Below the pieces are notes generated by a model. It had not been told where the DNA came from, made no database searches, and saw nothing but the letters and a program-made list of their open reading frames with translations. 64,000 bases of DNA from positions 124,001-188,000 of the forward strand of contig NZ_JACYGY010000002.1 in assembly GCF_015221875.1 (NCBI RefSeq). The letters run 5' to 3'. The DNA is from Dyadobacter subterraneus. Its GTDB lineage: Bacteria > Bacteroidota > Bacteroidia > Cytophagales > Spirosomataceae. How positions within the stretch are numbered: position 1 is the first letter of the stretch; each line of letters opens with the position of its first letter. Of the stretch, positions 1 through 9,740 are shown piece after piece. The position numbers and the translations under genes are program-made.

Positions 1-11
1 CAAATAAAGGA

Positions 12-314
12 ATGAATACCGCCGATTTTAAAAAGCTGACTAATTCCGGGAAACTGGTAATGGTAGATTTTTACGCTCCCTGGTGTGCTCCGTGTATTAA
101 AATGCTTCCTACCGTACATAAGCTGGCGGACGAATATAAGTCGAAAGCTACGATTGAAACGATTCACTACGATCAAAATAAGGCACTGGCGAAAGAACTT
201 GGTATTGATGAAATCCCTGCGTTTCTTTTTTACAAAAAAGGGAAATTAATTCTTCGTAAAAACGGATTAATGGAGGAAGCGGAATTTAAAAAATTGATTG
301 AAGCAAATCTTTAA
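12..314 (+). CDS. Thioredoxin-family protein
   Basis: Small single-domain thioredoxin of 100 residues, the family's usual size. The redox motif WCAPC puts the cysteines at residues 25 and 28, and the cis-proline loop (EIPAF, Pro69) is present. No signal peptide or membrane segment is visible, so it should act in the cytosol as a thiol-disulfide reductase. AAAGGA lies directly before the ATG. The gene begins at the window edge, so its upstream partners are unknown. It is convergent with carA and shares its terminator. The active site is APC rather than the classical GPC, so its reductase partner and main substrates cannot be predicted. Confidence 0.9.
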   Translation: MNTADFKKLTNSGKLVMVDFYAPWCAPCIKMLPTVHKLADEYKSKATIETIHYDQNKALAKELGIDEIPAFLFYKKGKLILRKNGLMEEAEFKKLIEANL

Positions 315-332
315 CATTCATCATAAACCATA

Positions 333-367
333 AAAAAAATCCACTCGATTATTAAGTGGATTTTTTT
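333..367. terminator. Bidirectional intrinsic terminator between the thioredoxin gene and carA
   Basis: Perfect 12-bp stem (334-345 with 355-366), 9-nt loop, flanked by A and T runs, so it yields a U tract on both strands. It sits between two convergent genes. Confidence 0.9.
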
Positions 368-387
368 TAGGTTTTTATATTGATCTG

Positions 388-1491
388 CTAAACCGCTGAA
401 AGCAATTTTGCAAATTCATCAAATAAGTAACGCGAATCATGAGGTCCTGGTGAAGCTTCCGGGTGATATTGTACCGAGAAAGCAGGATAATCCTTACGAC
501 GAATTCCTTCAATCGTTTTATCATTCAGGTTAACGTGCGTAATCTCAACATCCGGGTGACTCTGGATTTCGTCAGGATTAACAGCAAAACCATGATTCTG
601 TGATGTGATCTCGCACAAGCCAGTGATCAGGTTTTTAACAGGATGGTTTAATCCACGGTGACCATGGTGCATTTTATAGGTATTAATACCGCTTGAAAGA
701 GCAAGCAGCTGATGTCCAAGGCAAATACCGAACAATGGCTTTCCTGTTTTCACCATTTCGTCAACCGTCTTAATTGCGTACGGCATCGCTGATGGATCAC
801 CAGGTCCGTTTGAGATAAAAAATCCATCCGGCTTCCAGCTCATTACTTCTTCAAAAGATGTTTGTGCAGGGAAAACCTTGCAGTAACATCCGCGTTTTGT
901 AAGATTATTCAGGATGCTTTTCTTGATACCATAATCCATTACAGCGATTCTCCACTTGCTTCCTTCTTCTGTACCCATGAAATAAGGTACATCCGTAGTA
1001 ACCTGAGAAGATAATTCCAATCCATCCATGGAAGGAATTTTATGCAATTCATCCATCAATTCTTTTTCATCCAGAATCTGTGATGAAATAATGGCGTTCA
1101 TTACTCCTCTTTCACGAACATGGCGAACGATGTGTCTTGTGTCAACATTACTAACCCCAACAATTTTCGCCCTTTCAAAATACTCCTGAAGAGAATAATC
1201 AGCCGTGTCCCGTGAATAAATCGTTGAGAAAGTATTACAAACCATCCCTTTGATTTTCACTGAACTTGATTCTTCCTCATCTTCCAGCTGAACACCATAG
1301 TTCCCGATATGAGAATTGGTGTTAACTATGATTTGTCCAAAATAGGAAGGGTCTGTATAAATTTCCTGATACCCCGTCATTCCCGTGTTAAAGCAGATCT
1401 CGCCACCGGTTGTGCCGTCTATCCCTAAAGCTAACCCTCTATATGCTGTTCCGTCTTCCAGCAGTAATAAAGCCTCTTTCTTTTGATTCAT
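388..1491 (-). CDS. carA: Carbamoyl-phosphate synthase small (glutaminase) subunit
   Basis: Hydrolyses glutamine and channels ammonia to CarB to make carbamoyl phosphate for pyrimidine and arginine synthesis. At 367 residues it has the usual length. The N-terminal CarA domain covers about residues 1-180 and the class I glutamine amidotransferase domain follows. The triad is complete: Cys257 in FGICLGH, His343 and Glu345 in QYHPEASPG. carB is not adjacent in the window. The gene has its own leader of about 100 nt and a promoter-like box, and lies just downstream of the ribosomal-protein terminator, so it is a separate transcription unit. Confidence 0.97.
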   Translation of the reverse strand: MNQKKEALLLLEDGTAYRGLALGIDGTTGGEICFNTGMTGYQEIYTDPSYFGQIIVNTNSHIGNYGVQLEDEEESSSVKIKGMVCNTFSTIYSRDTADYSLQEYFERAKIVGVSNVDTRHIVRHVRERGVMNAIISSQILDEKELMDELHKIPSMDGLELSSQVTTDVPYFMGTEEGSKWRIAVMDYGIKKSILNNLTKRGCYCKVFPAQTSFEEVMSWKPDGFFISNGPGDPSAMPYAIKTVDEMVKTGKPLFGICLGHQLLALSSGINTYKMHHGHRGLNHPVKNLITGLCEITSQNHGFAVNPDEIQSHPDVEITHVNLNDKTIEGIRRKDYPAFSVQYHPEASPGPHDSRYLFDEFAKLLSAV

Positions 1492-1596
1492 ATATGGTTA
1501 AATCGATTTGCTAATTGTAACACTCCTACGGTTAAAGCAGTTCAATTTTTTGAACCGTACGAGATGAGCACCATCTTGCTATTGAATTTGGCGCTG

Positions 1597-1604
1597 CAAA
1601 AGTA
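1597..1604 (-). promoter_or_regulatory. Probable carA promoter -7 box
   Basis: TACTTTTG on the minus strand matches the Bacteroidota TAnnTTTG -7 box. No good TTTG -33 box is seen at the usual 19-20 nt, so the assignment is weaker than for rpsL or rplC. It implies a leader of about 100 nt before carA. Confidence 0.5.
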
Positions 1605-1616
1605 TATATTTTTAGT

Positions 1617-1654
1617 CAAAAAAAAGGGTTAAACGAAAACGTTTAACCCTTTTA
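1617..1654 (-). terminator. Terminator of the ribosomal protein/rpoA operon
   Basis: On the minus strand, a 12-bp stem (1640-1651 with 1624-1635) with a TTTT loop is followed by a run of eight T. It lies about 30 nt past the rplQ stop and ends the long ribosomal operon. Confidence 0.93.
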
Positions 1655-1684
1655 ATTAATATTTATCAGATGCTTTGCACTATA

Positions 1685-2251
1685 TTATTCGCTTTTTGCA
1701 TCTTCTTGAGATTCATCAGACTCAGCTTTTGGAGCTTCTGGTGCTTCGTCTTCAGCTACGATCGGGAAATCAGCTTTCGGTGCAGCTGGTGCTGCTTCTG
1801 CTGCTGGTGTTTCTGATCCGCCTTCTTTCTTACCACCACGACGGCTACGACGAGTCTTCACAGGTTTGTCTGCGTTAGCAAGTAGTAATGCATCGTTGAA
1901 GTCTACAAGTTCCATAAGAGCTACCTCAGCAGCATCACCCAAACGGTTTCCCAATTTGATGATACGTGTGTAACCACCTGGACGATCTGCAATTTTATCA
2001 GAAACAGTTCCAAAAAGTTCTTTAACTGATTCTTTGTCGTTCAAATAACCAAAAGCGATACGACGATTGTGTGTAGTATCTTCTTTTGCACGAGTCAACA
2101 AAGGCTCAACAAACTTTTTAAGTTCTTTCGCTTTTGCAAGCGTTGTTTCAATTCTTTTGTGTAAAATCAAAGAAGAAGCCATATTCGAAAGCATAGCTTT
2201 ACGGTGAGAATGTGTTCTTCCTAAGTGATTTACTTTGTTTCCGTGTCTCAT
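1685..2251 (-). CDS. rplQ: 50S ribosomal protein L17
   Basis: Large-subunit protein near the polypeptide exit. The family core ([21 protein letters not shown] onward) covers about residues 1-125. It is followed by a low-complexity tail of about 60 residues, first basic (RRSRRGGKK) and then rich in Ala, Pro and Glu. Bacterial L17 is often near 120-130 residues; longer acidic tails are known in Bacteroidota. It is the last gene of the operon, directly after rpoA as in most bacteria. Confidence 0.97.
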   Translation of the reverse strand: MRHGNKVNHLGRTHSHRKAMLSNMASSLILHKRIETTLAKAKELKKFVEPLLTRAKEDTTHNRRIAFGYLNDKESVKELFGTVSDKIADRPGGYTRIIKLGNRLGDAAEVALMELVDFNDALLLANADKPVKTRRSRRGGKKEGGSETPAAEAAPAAPKADFPIVAEDEAPEAPKAESDESQEDAKSE

Positions 2252-2328
2252 TTTTGTTTTGTTTAGTTGCTTCGAGCTGCGCAGACTCTACGCGCTACAG
2301 AATACATACTTATTATGGAATACTTAAA

Positions 2329-3318
2329 TTATTCTTCGTCCAAACGATATTTGGCGACATCCATTCCAAATACGAGTTGTTTATCAGCAACAAGTTGCTC
2401 CAACTCAGTCAGAGATTTTTTACCGAAGTTACGGAACTTCATCATGTCCGAAATTTCAAGTCTTACTAAATCGCCTAGAGATTTCACGTCAGCAGATTTC
2501 AAACAGTTGTAAGCACGAACTGAAAGATCCAACTCTGAAAGTGAAGTTTTAAGCAATTTCCTCATACGCAACATTTCTTCATCAACCTGATTATCTTCTT
2601 CAGCTTTCTGTTTCTCAAACGTCATAGTCTGATCAGAGAATAGCATGAAGTGTTGAATCAAAATATTCGCAGCTCCTTTAAGAGCATCTTCAGGGTGGAT
2701 TGACCCGTCAGTTTGAATATCAATTAAAAGACGTTCGTAATCGGTACGTTGTTCAACACGCGTATTTTCAACGCTGTATTTTACATTTTTGATCGGCGTA
2801 TAGATCGAGTCCATTGCGATGTATCCGAAAGGCAATTCATTTGCTCTTGGCTCATCAGCAGGAACGTATCCTCTTCCTTTATCCAACAAAAGTTCCATTT
2901 CGAACTCCTTGTTGTCGTCAATGTGACAAATTACTTGATCAGGATTTAAAACTTCGAAAGCGCTTGTAAACTTGCTGATGTCACCGGCAGTGATTACCGA
3001 AACATTTTTAAGGTTAACAACAATTCTGCTCTCATTTAAATCCGATACTTTTTTAAATCGAACCATTTTAAGGTTCAGGATGATTTCTGTTACATCCTCA
3101 ACAATACCTTCAATGGACGAAAATTCATGAAGAACACCAGGGAACTTCACGCTCGTGATGGCATAGCCTTCCAAAGATGAAAGAAGAATCCTGCGTAATG
3201 CATTACCGATTGTTACGCCATACCCTTTCTCTAAAGGCTTAAATTCAAACAACCCGTGAAAGTCGTCTGCTTTTTCCATGACGACCTTATCAGGCATTTG
3301 GAAAGCTAATATTGACAT
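2329..3318 (-). CDS. rpoA: DNA-directed RNA polymerase alpha subunit
   Basis: Scaffold subunit of RNA polymerase, 329 residues as usual. The N-terminal dimerisation domain (about 1-235, with the conserved [15 protein letters not shown] stretch) is followed by a linker rich in Lys and Glu and a C-terminal helix-hairpin-helix domain (about 255-320, with VKSLGDLVR and [11 protein letters not shown]). It lies between rpsD and rplQ, the conserved order. The 137-nt gap before it contains a short inverted repeat. Confidence 0.98.
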   Translation of the reverse strand: MSILAFQMPDKVVMEKADDFHGLFEFKPLEKGYGVTIGNALRRILLSSLEGYAITSVKFPGVLHEFSSIEGIVEDVTEIILNLKMVRFKKVSDLNESRIVVNLKNVSVITAGDISKFTSAFEVLNPDQVICHIDDNKEFEMELLLDKGRGYVPADEPRANELPFGYIAMDSIYTPIKNVKYSVENTRVEQRTDYERLLIDIQTDGSIHPEDALKGAANILIQHFMLFSDQTMTFEKQKAEEDNQVDEEMLRMRKLLKTSLSELDLSVRAYNCLKSADVKSLGDLVRLEISDMMKFRNFGKKSLTELEQLVADKQLVFGMDVAKYRLDEE

Positions 3319-3406
3319 AGTCCTTGCTCCTTTTATAGTAGTAAATGATAGTTGATCACGCTACCGTTACCTTTGCGATCGCAAATATTGCCGTTTTTCG
3401 GCTACA

Positions 3407-3432
3407 AGCACGCTCCAAAAATGAAGCGTGCT
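3407..3432 (-). repeat. Inverted repeat between rpsD and rpoA
   Basis: An 8-bp inverted repeat, AGCACGCT (3407-3414) with AGCGTGCT (3425-3432), lies just downstream of rpsD. A smaller GCCG/CGGC stem lies at 3390-3402. Neither has a U tract on the minus strand, so these look like mRNA structures (a possible processing or regulatory site before rpoA) rather than terminators. Confidence 0.5.
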
Positions 3433-3455
3433 CATAAAATTTTGAAGATTATTTA

Positions 3456-4061
3456 TTATTTCGAGTACAACTCAACGATAAGTTGCTCGTTGATATTTTC
3501 AGGAATCTGTTCGCGGTCAGGGAAAGTTATAAACTTACCTGAAAGCTCCTGTCCATTCCATTCCAACCAGTTAAAACCTTTAGAACTGTGGCCAGCCAAG
3601 CTATCCGAAACAGCTTCGAGAGATTTAGATTTTTCACGCACTGTAACAGTTTGTCCAGGACGTAAAGAATACGAAGGTATATTAACTAGTTCTCCATCAA
3701 CAAGAATGTGCTTGTGAGAGACTAACTGACGAGCTGCACGTCTTGTAGGAGCGATACCTAAACGATAAACTGTGTTATCAAGACGAGCTTCGCAGAAACG
3801 AAGTAAGTTTTCACCAGTAAGACCTTCTTTTACAGACGCTTTTTCGAATAGATTACGAAACTGTCTTTCAAGAATACCGTAGATAAACTTAACTTTTTGC
3901 TTTTCCATTAATTGTAAAGCGTATTCCGATTTTTTGGAACGACGACCCTTTCCGTGTACTCCGGGAGGGTAATTTTTCTTTGCAAGTGCTTTGCTAGGGC
4001 CTAAAATTGGTTCTCCGTAGCGTCTTGCAATCTTTGATTTGGGACCTGTGTAACGAGCCAT
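3456..4061 (-). CDS. rpsD: 30S ribosomal protein S4
   Basis: Primary 16S rRNA-binding protein that nucleates small-subunit assembly. The 201-residue protein has the N-terminal S4 domain and a central RNA-binding S4 fold ([26 protein letters not shown]). The N-terminal zinc-binding cysteine cluster of some S4 proteins is absent, so this is the zinc-free form. It is the fourth gene of the rpsM-rpsK-rpsD-rpoA-rplQ block. In Escherichia coli S4 represses this block; no equivalent pseudoknot can be confirmed by eye here. Confidence 0.97.
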   Translation of the reverse strand: MARYTGPKSKIARRYGEPILGPSKALAKKNYPPGVHGKGRRSKKSEYALQLMEKQKVKFIYGILERQFRNLFEKASVKEGLTGENLLRFCEARLDNTVYRLGIAPTRRAARQLVSHKHILVDGELVNIPSYSLRPGQTVTVREKSKSLEAVSDSLAGHSSKGFNWLEWNGQELSGKFITFPDREQIPENINEQLIVELYSK

Positions 4062-4152
4062 TTGATACTAATTGTTTGTAATGTTAATGATAACCATTCT
4101 GTAACCCCAGTGTCCAAATTACGAATGAAGGAATCATTGGATAAAAAATAAA

Positions 4153-4548
4153 CTAAACTCTTCTTCTTTTCGGAGGACGACATCCGTTGTGAGGAAGTGG
4201 AGTAATATCACGGATTGTGGTTACTTCAATTCCTGCATTTTGAATCGTACGAATTGCCGACTCACGACCTGAACCAGGTCCTTTAACAAAAATTTCAGCT
4301 TTACGCATTCCAAGGTCAAACGCTACCTGAGCACAGTTTTGTGCCGCAGTCTGAGCTGCGTAAGGTGTGTTTTTCTTAGAACCACGGAATCCCATTTTAC
4401 CAGCCGAAGCCCATGAGATCACCTGTCCATTGCTGTTAGTGATAGAGATGATGATGTTGTTGAAAGAAGCTCTGATGTGTACCTGACCCACCGACTCTAC
4501 TACAACAACTCTCTTCTTTGCCTTGTCTTTTCTTTTATTTTGTGCCAT
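4153..4548 (-). CDS. rpsK: 30S ribosomal protein S11
   Basis: Platform protein of the small subunit. At 131 residues it matches the family, with the internal block [20 protein letters not shown] and the C-terminal signature [17 protein letters not shown]. It lies between rpsM and rpsD with short gaps, consistent with co-transcription. Confidence 0.97.
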   Translation of the reverse strand: MAQNKRKDKAKKRVVVVESVGQVHIRASFNNIIISITNSNGQVISWASAGKMGFRGSKKNTPYAAQTAAQNCAQVAFDLGMRKAEIFVKGPGSGRESAIRTIQNAGIEVTTIRDITPLPHNGCRPPKRRRV

Positions 4549-4590
4549 TGCTTATGGAATAAGATGTAGCTGTGATGCCACACTCATTGT

Positions 4591-4968
4591 TTATTTAGTA
4601 GCCTTTTTCTTGTTCGCGATTGTCTTGCGTTTACCCTTACGAGTACGAGAGTTATTCTTGGTTCTCTGTCCGCGCAATGGCAATCCCTTACGATGACGAA
4701 GGCCACGGTAACAAGCAATATCCATTAAGCGTTTGATACTCAATTGAACCTCCGACTTTAGTGCTCCCTCAACTTTATATTCGCCTGAAATAACAGAACG
4801 AATAGCCCCTGACTCTTCATCTGTCCAGTCAAGTACCTTTTTATCCAGATCCACACCTGCTTTGTCCAGAATTTTCTTCGCAGTACTGCGACCAATTCCA
4901 AAAATGTAAGTTAAGGCAATTTCGCCTCTTTTACGGTCGGGGATATCAACTCCTGAAATACGTGCCAT
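4591..4968 (-). CDS. rpsM: 30S ribosomal protein S13
   Basis: Head protein that contacts the P-site tRNA and the intersubunit bridge. The 125 residues show the usual [11 protein letters not shown] start, the helix-two-turn-helix region ([11 protein letters not shown]) and a basic tail ending near [15 protein letters not shown]. It follows rpmJ by only 6 nt, so the two are translated from the same message. Confidence 0.97.
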   Translation of the reverse strand: MARISGVDIPDRKRGEIALTYIFGIGRSTAKKILDKAGVDLDKKVLDWTDEESGAIRSVISGEYKVEGALKSEVQLSIKRLMDIACYRGLRHRKGLPLRGQRTKNNSRTRKGKRKTIANKKKATK

Positions 4969-4974
4969 AATTTA

Positions 4975-5091
4975 TTAACCTTGTCTTTGTTTATACCGTG
5001 GGTTCTTCTTATTTATTACGTAGACCTTACCCTTCCGGCGTATGACTTTGCAGTCTACACTGCGCTTTTTAACTGATGCTTTAACTTTCAT
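4975..5091 (-). CDS. rpmJ: 50S ribosomal protein L36
   Basis: A complete 38-residue gene in the 171-nt space between infA and rpsM. Translation starts [16 protein letters not shown] and ends NPRYKQRQG, the L36 signature. Only one cysteine (Cys14) remains of the usual CxxC...C..H zinc site, so this is the zinc-independent form. The order infA-rpmJ-rpsM is conserved in many bacteria. Confidence 0.95.
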   Translation of the reverse strand: MKVKASVKKRSVDCKVIRRKGKVYVINKKNPRYKQRQG

Positions 5092-5139
5092 CTTACTTAC
5101 AATAGTTATTTCCTAAACTAATCTATTCAAACTCTTAGC

Positions 5140-5358
5140 TTATTTGTATCGGTATACAATTCTCGCTTTCGATAAGTCGTATGGAGACATTTCAAGCTTT
5201 ACACGGTCACCAGGTAAAATTTTAATATAGTGCATCCTCATTTTACCTGAAATGTGTGCTATTACCTCGTGCTTATTTTCCAATACTACACGAAACATTG
5301 CATTCGAGAGCGCTTCTAAAATTACTCCGTCTTGTTCAATTGATGCTTGTTTTGCCAT
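5140..5358 (-). CDS. infA: Translation initiation factor IF-1
   Basis: A 72-residue S1/OB-fold protein that occupies the A site during initiation. The sequence carries the usual elements: an N-terminal [16 protein letters not shown] strand, [18 protein letters not shown], and the terminal RIVYRYK. It lies between map and rpmJ, separated from map by 12 nt. Confidence 0.97.
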   Translation of the reverse strand: MAKQASIEQDGVILEALSNAMFRVVLENKHEVIAHISGKMRMHYIKILPGDRVKLEMSPYDLSKARIVYRYK

Positions 5359-5370
5359 TCGTAGCTTTTA

Positions 5371-6168
5371 TTACTTTACTTCAACCATTAGGCTGGTATT
5401 CGCCGTGACTTGTTCTATATAATCAAAAGTGGTAAGAATTTCAGCTTTTCCCTTACGCACCACAACAGTATGTTCAAAATGAGCTGAGTATTTGCGATCC
5501 GTTGTTCTGATTGTCCAGCCATCTCTTTCCTGCATAACTGACTTAGTTCCTAAGTTAATCATCGGTTCAATTGCAAGGACCATTCCTTCTTTCAAACGTA
5601 ATCCTTTTCCTCTTTTTCCGTAATTTGGAACTTCCGGACCTTCATGTAGTTCTCTTCCTACACCATGGCCAACAAGTTCGCGAACAACGGTGTATCCTCT
5701 TTCTTCGCAATAATGCTGTACCGCAAATCCGATATCGCCTATTCTTAATCCGTCAACTGCTTGCTCAATTCCCTTGTAAAGAGATTTTTTGGTTGCAGTT
5801 AAAAGATCCATTACCTCTTTTGATACTTCACCCACAGGATATGTATAAGCACTGTCGCTGTGGAATCCATTTAACTTAACACCGCAATCAATTGAAACAA
5901 TGTCTCCGTCTTTTAGTTCATAATTCCCGGGAATTCCGTGAACCACTACTTCATTAACAGACATACAAAGTGAAGCAGGGAAATTGTTGAAGCCTTTAAA
6001 TGAAGGGATTCCTCCGTAGCTTCTGATATAATCCTCAGCGATTGTGTCCAGTTTTTTAGTCGTGATACCTGGTTTGATCCATTGTGCCACTTCGGCATGA
6101 GCCTTTCCTAAAACCTGAGCACTTTCTTTAATGAGGTTTATCTCCTCCTCTGTTTTCAAATAGATCAT
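5371..6168 (-). CDS. map: Type I methionine aminopeptidase
   Basis: Removes the initiator methionine from nascent proteins. The 265-residue protein has all elements of the pita-bread fold: His in VVHGIPG, the metal Asp pair in SIDCGVKLNGFHSDSAYT, the metal His in GHGVGRELHEGP and the metal Glu residues in AIEPMINLG and FEHTVVV. It lacks the N-terminal zinc-finger extension of some type I enzymes. It starts 6 nt after secY, so the two are closely coupled. The adk gene that often sits between secY and map is absent. Confidence 0.97.
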   Translation of the reverse strand: MIYLKTEEEINLIKESAQVLGKAHAEVAQWIKPGITTKKLDTIAEDYIRSYGGIPSFKGFNNFPASLCMSVNEVVVHGIPGNYELKDGDIVSIDCGVKLNGFHSDSAYTYPVGEVSKEVMDLLTATKKSLYKGIEQAVDGLRIGDIGFAVQHYCEERGYTVVRELVGHGVGRELHEGPEVPNYGKRGKGLRLKEGMVLAIEPMINLGTKSVMQERDGWTIRTTDRKYSAHFEHTVVVRKGKAEILTTFDYIEQVTANTSLMVEVK

Positions 6169-6174
6169 TCCAAA

Positions 6175-7488
6175 TCAGATAGCGACACTTTCAGTCCTAC
6201 CTTTTACACGTCCGGATTTCATAAGACCTTCATATCTCCGCATTAGAAGATAACTTTCAACTTGCTGCAAGGTATCCAAAACAACACCTACCATAATAAG
6301 TAAAGATGTTCCTCCGAAGAAATGCGCAAAGTCTGTGGATACACCCGCCAGGCTAGCAAAAGCTGGTAAAGTAGCTACAATAGCTAACATAAGTGAGCCA
6401 GGGAAAGTAATACGATCCAGTACAGAACTGATGTATTCAGAAGTTTGCTGTCCTGGTTTAACGCCAGGGATAAAACCGCCTCCTCTTTTCATATCATCTG
6501 CAATTTGCTGCGGATTAACCGAGATTGCAGTGTAGAAAAAAGTAAATACGATGATAAGAAACGCAAACAACAAATTGTATTGCCAGGTTGTATAGTTTGC
6601 GAAAATTGTGGCAACGTTACTGGCGAAGTCACTTTTCTCAGCAAAATATGATGCTCCAAGTGAAGGAATGAACATTAACGCCTGAGCGAAAATAATTGGC
6701 ATTACACCAGCTGCATTCAATTTCAATGGAAGGTATTGACGTTGGCCACCCATAACCCGGTTACCAACTACCTGTTTTGCATATTGTATAGGTATACGGC
6801 GTACTGCTTGCGTTAACATAACAGCTCCCATAATAACGAAATACAAGGCTACAATTTCTAATACAAAAAGCAAGATTTGTCCACTTCCTCTTGAAGAAAA
6901 TTCTTTAAGGATTGCACCCGGAAAACGGGAAACAATACCAATCATAATCAACATAGAGATACCATTTCCTACACCTTTATCTGTAATACGCTCTCCCAAC
7001 CACATACAGAACATTGTTCCGGCTGCAAGAACAAAAACAGAAGATACAGAAAACAAGCTGCGCGAAACCAATAAAGCTTCGTCAGGAACAGTAGTATTTA
7101 AGTATGCTGTTCCTTGAACTAATGTCACAACAATCGTAAGGACTCTTGTAATCTGATTTAACTTCTTGCGCCCAGACTCTCCTTCTTTCTGCATCTTCTG
7201 GAAATATGGCAATGCCATAGTCAACAGCTGAATTGCAATGGAAGCAGAGATGTAAGGCATAATACCCAAAGCAAAGATGGACGCTTTACTAAAAGCTCCA
7301 CCTAAGAAGGTATCAAGAAGACCTAATAAACCCTGTGATGAAAAATTCATCTGATCCGGTTCTACACCAGGCAAAGCTACATAAGACCCTAAACGGAATA
7401 TTGTTATAAACAAAAGAGTGTTGAGAATTCTGGTTCTCAACTCCTCAATCGAAAATATATGTTTTATCGTCTCAAAAAATCGTTTCAT
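6175..7488 (-). CDS. secY: Preprotein translocase channel subunit SecY
   Basis: Forms the protein-conducting channel in the inner membrane with SecE and SecG. The 437 residues contain about ten hydrophobic segments. The plug and early segments (SYVALPGVEPDQMN), the SecY signature near GERITDKGVGNGIS and the cytosolic loop FFYTAISVNPQQIADDMKRGGGFIPG are present. It follows rplO in the spc operon, as usual. It would carry the exported lipoproteins and T9SS cargo encoded elsewhere in this window. Confidence 0.97.
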   Translation of the reverse strand: MKRFFETIKHIFSIEELRTRILNTLLFITIFRLGSYVALPGVEPDQMNFSSQGLLGLLDTFLGGAFSKASIFALGIMPYISASIAIQLLTMALPYFQKMQKEGESGRKKLNQITRVLTIVVTLVQGTAYLNTTVPDEALLVSRSLFSVSSVFVLAAGTMFCMWLGERITDKGVGNGISMLIMIGIVSRFPGAILKEFSSRGSGQILLFVLEIVALYFVIMGAVMLTQAVRRIPIQYAKQVVGNRVMGGQRQYLPLKLNAAGVMPIIFAQALMFIPSLGASYFAEKSDFASNVATIFANYTTWQYNLLFAFLIIVFTFFYTAISVNPQQIADDMKRGGGFIPGVKPGQQTSEYISSVLDRITFPGSLMLAIVATLPAFASLAGVSTDFAHFFGGTSLLIMVGVVLDTLQQVESYLLMRRYEGLMKSGRVKGRTESVAI

Positions 7489-7553
7489 GTTATGGGGCTT
7501 ACATTATCTGTTCGATAATCAAACATACACGGTTTAGAACTGAACCAACAAGG

Positions 7554-8000
7554 TTACAATGTAACTGCTTTACCACCTGCTTTTTCAATCGCTTCGATAG
7601 CCGATGCAGAAAAACCGTTTGCCTGAATTTCAACAGCAGATGTAATTTCCCCGCGGTTAAGGATTTTAACAAGGTCTTTTTTCGCGCAAAGTCCGTTTTC
7701 ACGAATCAATTCAAGCGTAATAACAGTAGCGTTTGTTTTTTCAACAAGAGCTTGTATTGCATCAAGATTCAATGCTTTATACTCAACTCTGTTGATGTTG
7801 TTAAACCCGAATTTAGGCAAACGACGTTGAAGAGGCATCTGACCACCTTCAAAACCTACCTTACGGCTATAACCTGAACGAGACTGAGCTCCTTTATGTC
7901 CACGTGCAGAAGTTCCGCCTAATCCGGATCCCTGACCACGTCCGACACGTTTTCCGATCTTAACGGATCCAGCTGCCGGTTTTAATGAACTAAGATTCAT
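7554..8000 (-). CDS. rplO: 50S ribosomal protein L15
   Basis: Large-subunit assembly protein, 148 residues. The flexible Gly/Arg-rich N-terminal arm (GSVKIGKRVGRGQGSGLGGTS) and the signature region FEGGQMPLQRRLPKFGF are present, followed by the globular domain. It lies between rpmD and secY. The gap of 65 nt before secY holds no recognisable gene. Confidence 0.97.
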   Translation of the reverse strand: MNLSSLKPAAGSVKIGKRVGRGQGSGLGGTSARGHKGAQSRSGYSRKVGFEGGQMPLQRRLPKFGFNNINRVEYKALNLDAIQALVEKTNATVITLELIRENGLCAKKDLVKILNRGEITSAVEIQANGFSASAIEAIEKAGGKAVTL

Positions 8001-8014
8001 ACTTTTCGTATTTA

Positions 8015-8194
8015 TTAAATTTCTTCTACTGTAACCAAGTGACTCACCTTACGGATCATACCCGCGATGGCGTCGGTATTTTCCTGCTCAACCGAACGGT
8101 TGATCTTACCCAAGCCTAACGCTTTGATAGTCAACTTTTGTCTCTCAGGACGGTCGATAACACTTTTAACTTGTGTAATACGTACTTTTGACAT
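8015..8194 (-). CDS. rpmD: 50S ribosomal protein L30
   Basis: A complete 59-residue gene between rpsE and rplO. Translation reads MSKVRITQVKSVIDRPERQK and continues with LTIKALGLGKINRS, the L30 signature, ending SHLVTVEEI. Length and position (rpsE-rpmD-rplO) match the conserved spc operon. It starts 36 nt after the rpsE stop. Confidence 0.95.
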   Translation of the reverse strand: MSKVRITQVKSVIDRPERQKLTIKALGLGKINRSVEQENTDAIAGMIRKVSHLVTVEEI

Positions 8195-8230
8195 AATTAC
8201 TCTCAGATAAAGGATAATCCCCTGTAAGGA

Positions 8231-8746
8231 TTATCCGTTGAATACTTTGTCCAATTTAACTCCACGTTGGAAAGCAACCTGATGAGGAGCTCTCATTTTC
8301 AAAAGAGCGTCAATTGTAGCTTTAATAACGTTGTGCGGATTCGAAGAACCTTTTGACTTAGCAAGTACGTCTTTGATACCGGCACTTTCAAGAACGGCGC
8401 GCATAGGACCACCTGCAAGTACTCCTGTACCAGGAGCTGCTGGTTTGATCAAAACAAATCCACCGCTGAATTTACCTTCCATCGCATGAGGAACAGTGTT
8501 TTTCAACATAGGAATTTGAATCAAATTCTTTTTAGCATCGTCAATTCCTTTGGCAATAGCATCTGTTACTTCATTTGCTTTACCTAGTCCATGACCTACC
8601 ACACCTTTTCCGTCACCCACAACCACGATGGCAGAGAAACTAAAACGACGACCGCCTTTTACTACTTTTGCTACCCGATTGATCGCTACAACGCGTTCTT
8701 TCAGATCCGATTCGTTAACCTTTGAAGGTTTTGTATTTGTAGACAT
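8231..8746 (-). CDS. rpsE: 30S ribosomal protein S5
   Basis: Small-subunit protein at the mRNA entry and decoding side. The 171-residue protein has the double-stranded RNA-binding S5 domain ([21 protein letters not shown] and [16 protein letters not shown]) and the C-terminal domain with [17 protein letters not shown]. The GGRRFSF loop, where spectinomycin-resistance substitutions are known to occur in other bacteria, looks wild-type. Confidence 0.97.
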   Translation of the reverse strand: MSTNTKPSKVNESDLKERVVAINRVAKVVKGGRRFSFSAIVVVGDGKGVVGHGLGKANEVTDAIAKGIDDAKKNLIQIPMLKNTVPHAMEGKFSGGFVLIKPAAPGTGVLAGGPMRAVLESAGIKDVLAKSKGSSNPHNVIKATIDALLKMRAPHQVAFQRGVKLDKVFNG

Positions 8747-8761
8747 AGTCTTTGCTTATTC

Positions 8762-9115
8762 TTAGAATTTCAGGCCACCCTCGCGAGCTCCTTCGGCCAA
8801 TGCTTTAACTTTACCATGGTACAAATATCCGTTACGGTCAAATACTACCGCAAGAATACCTGCTGCCTGCGCCTTTTCGGCAATCTTCTTTCCAACTGCA
8901 AGAGCTGCCTCTACGTTAGAACTTTCTTTTCTCTCACCAAGGTCAAGTGTCGAAGCACTTACCAGGGTTATTCCTTGAACATCATCAATGATTTGAGCAT
9001 AGATGCTAGTGTTTGAACGGAAAACCGAAAGACGGGGACGTTCAGCACTACCTTTCACTTTCTTACGTATGTGATATTTAAGGCGTTGTCTTCTATCTAC
9101 TTTTGAGGTAGCCAT
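8762..9115 (-). CDS. rplR: 50S ribosomal protein L18
   Basis: 5S rRNA-binding protein of the central protuberance, 117 residues. A basic N-terminal region ([19 protein letters not shown]) is followed by [20 protein letters not shown] and the terminal [26 protein letters not shown] signature. It lies between rplF and rpsE in the conserved order. Confidence 0.97.
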   Translation of the reverse strand: MATSKVDRRQRLKYHIRKKVKGSAERPRLSVFRSNTSIYAQIIDDVQGITLVSASTLDLGERKESSNVEAALAVGKKIAEKAQAAGILAVVFDRNGYLYHGKVKALAEGAREGGLKF

Positions 9116-9164
9116 TTTAAATCTTATCTAAACTTAGTTAACAAAATCATCCTGTGGCTACGCA

Positions 9165-9719
9165 CTATTTCTTAGCAGACTTACCAGCTTTGCGGCGAAC
9201 AATTTCACCAACAAAACGAATACCCTTACCTTTATAAGGTTCCACTTTACGTAGAGACTTAATTTTAGCAGCGACAGAACCTATCAATTCTTTGTCAATA
9301 CCTTCCAAAATTACTTTTGGATTCTGACCTTTTTCAGAAGTGGTTGTAAGTTTTAGTTCTTCAGGGATCGACATAAAGATATTATGTGAGTATCCCAATT
9401 GTAATTCTAAAACATTACCAACGGCACTGGCTTTGTAACCAACACCGATGATTTCCATTTCCTTTTTGTACCCCGATGCAACACCAATTACCATGTTGTT
9501 GATCAATGAACGGTACAATCCGTGCAACGCTTTGTGGCGTTTTTGTTCGCTAGGACGCTTAACTTTCAGTTCGTTTCCTTCGATCTCGATTGCGATATCG
9601 GTGTCAACAGATTGAGTAAGTGTTCCTTTTGGACCCTTAACTGATACCAGGTTGTCGTCCGATACTGAGATCGTTACGCCTGCTGGTATAGTGATTAATT
9701 TATTTCCTATTCGTGACAT
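9165..9719 (-). CDS. rplF: 50S ribosomal protein L6
   Basis: Large-subunit protein near the GTPase-associated centre, 184 residues made of two related L6 domains. The start MSRIGNKLITIPAGV and the C-terminal EPYKGKGIRFVGEIVRRKAGK are typical. It lies between rpsH and rplR, with a 21-nt gap after rpsH. Confidence 0.97.
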   Translation of the reverse strand: MSRIGNKLITIPAGVTISVSDDNLVSVKGPKGTLTQSVDTDIAIEIEGNELKVKRPSEQKRHKALHGLYRSLINNMVIGVASGYKKEMEIIGVGYKASAVGNVLELQLGYSHNIFMSIPEELKLTTTSEKGQNPKVILEGIDKELIGSVAAKIKSLRKVEPYKGKGIRFVGEIVRRKAGKSAKK

Positions 9720-9740
9720 TTCCTGAATAACTTTAAAATA

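Noticed and set aside
1675..1878. Plus-strand ORF opposite the rplQ tail
   Set aside because: It reads the complement of the Ala/Glu-rich L17 tail, gives a Leu-rich low-complexity peptide and lies inside the terminator-rplQ end.
3368..3375. TACCTTTG promoter-like box on the plus strand
   Set aside because: No plus-strand gene follows; the match is isolated and lies in the rpsD-rpoA junction of the opposite strand.
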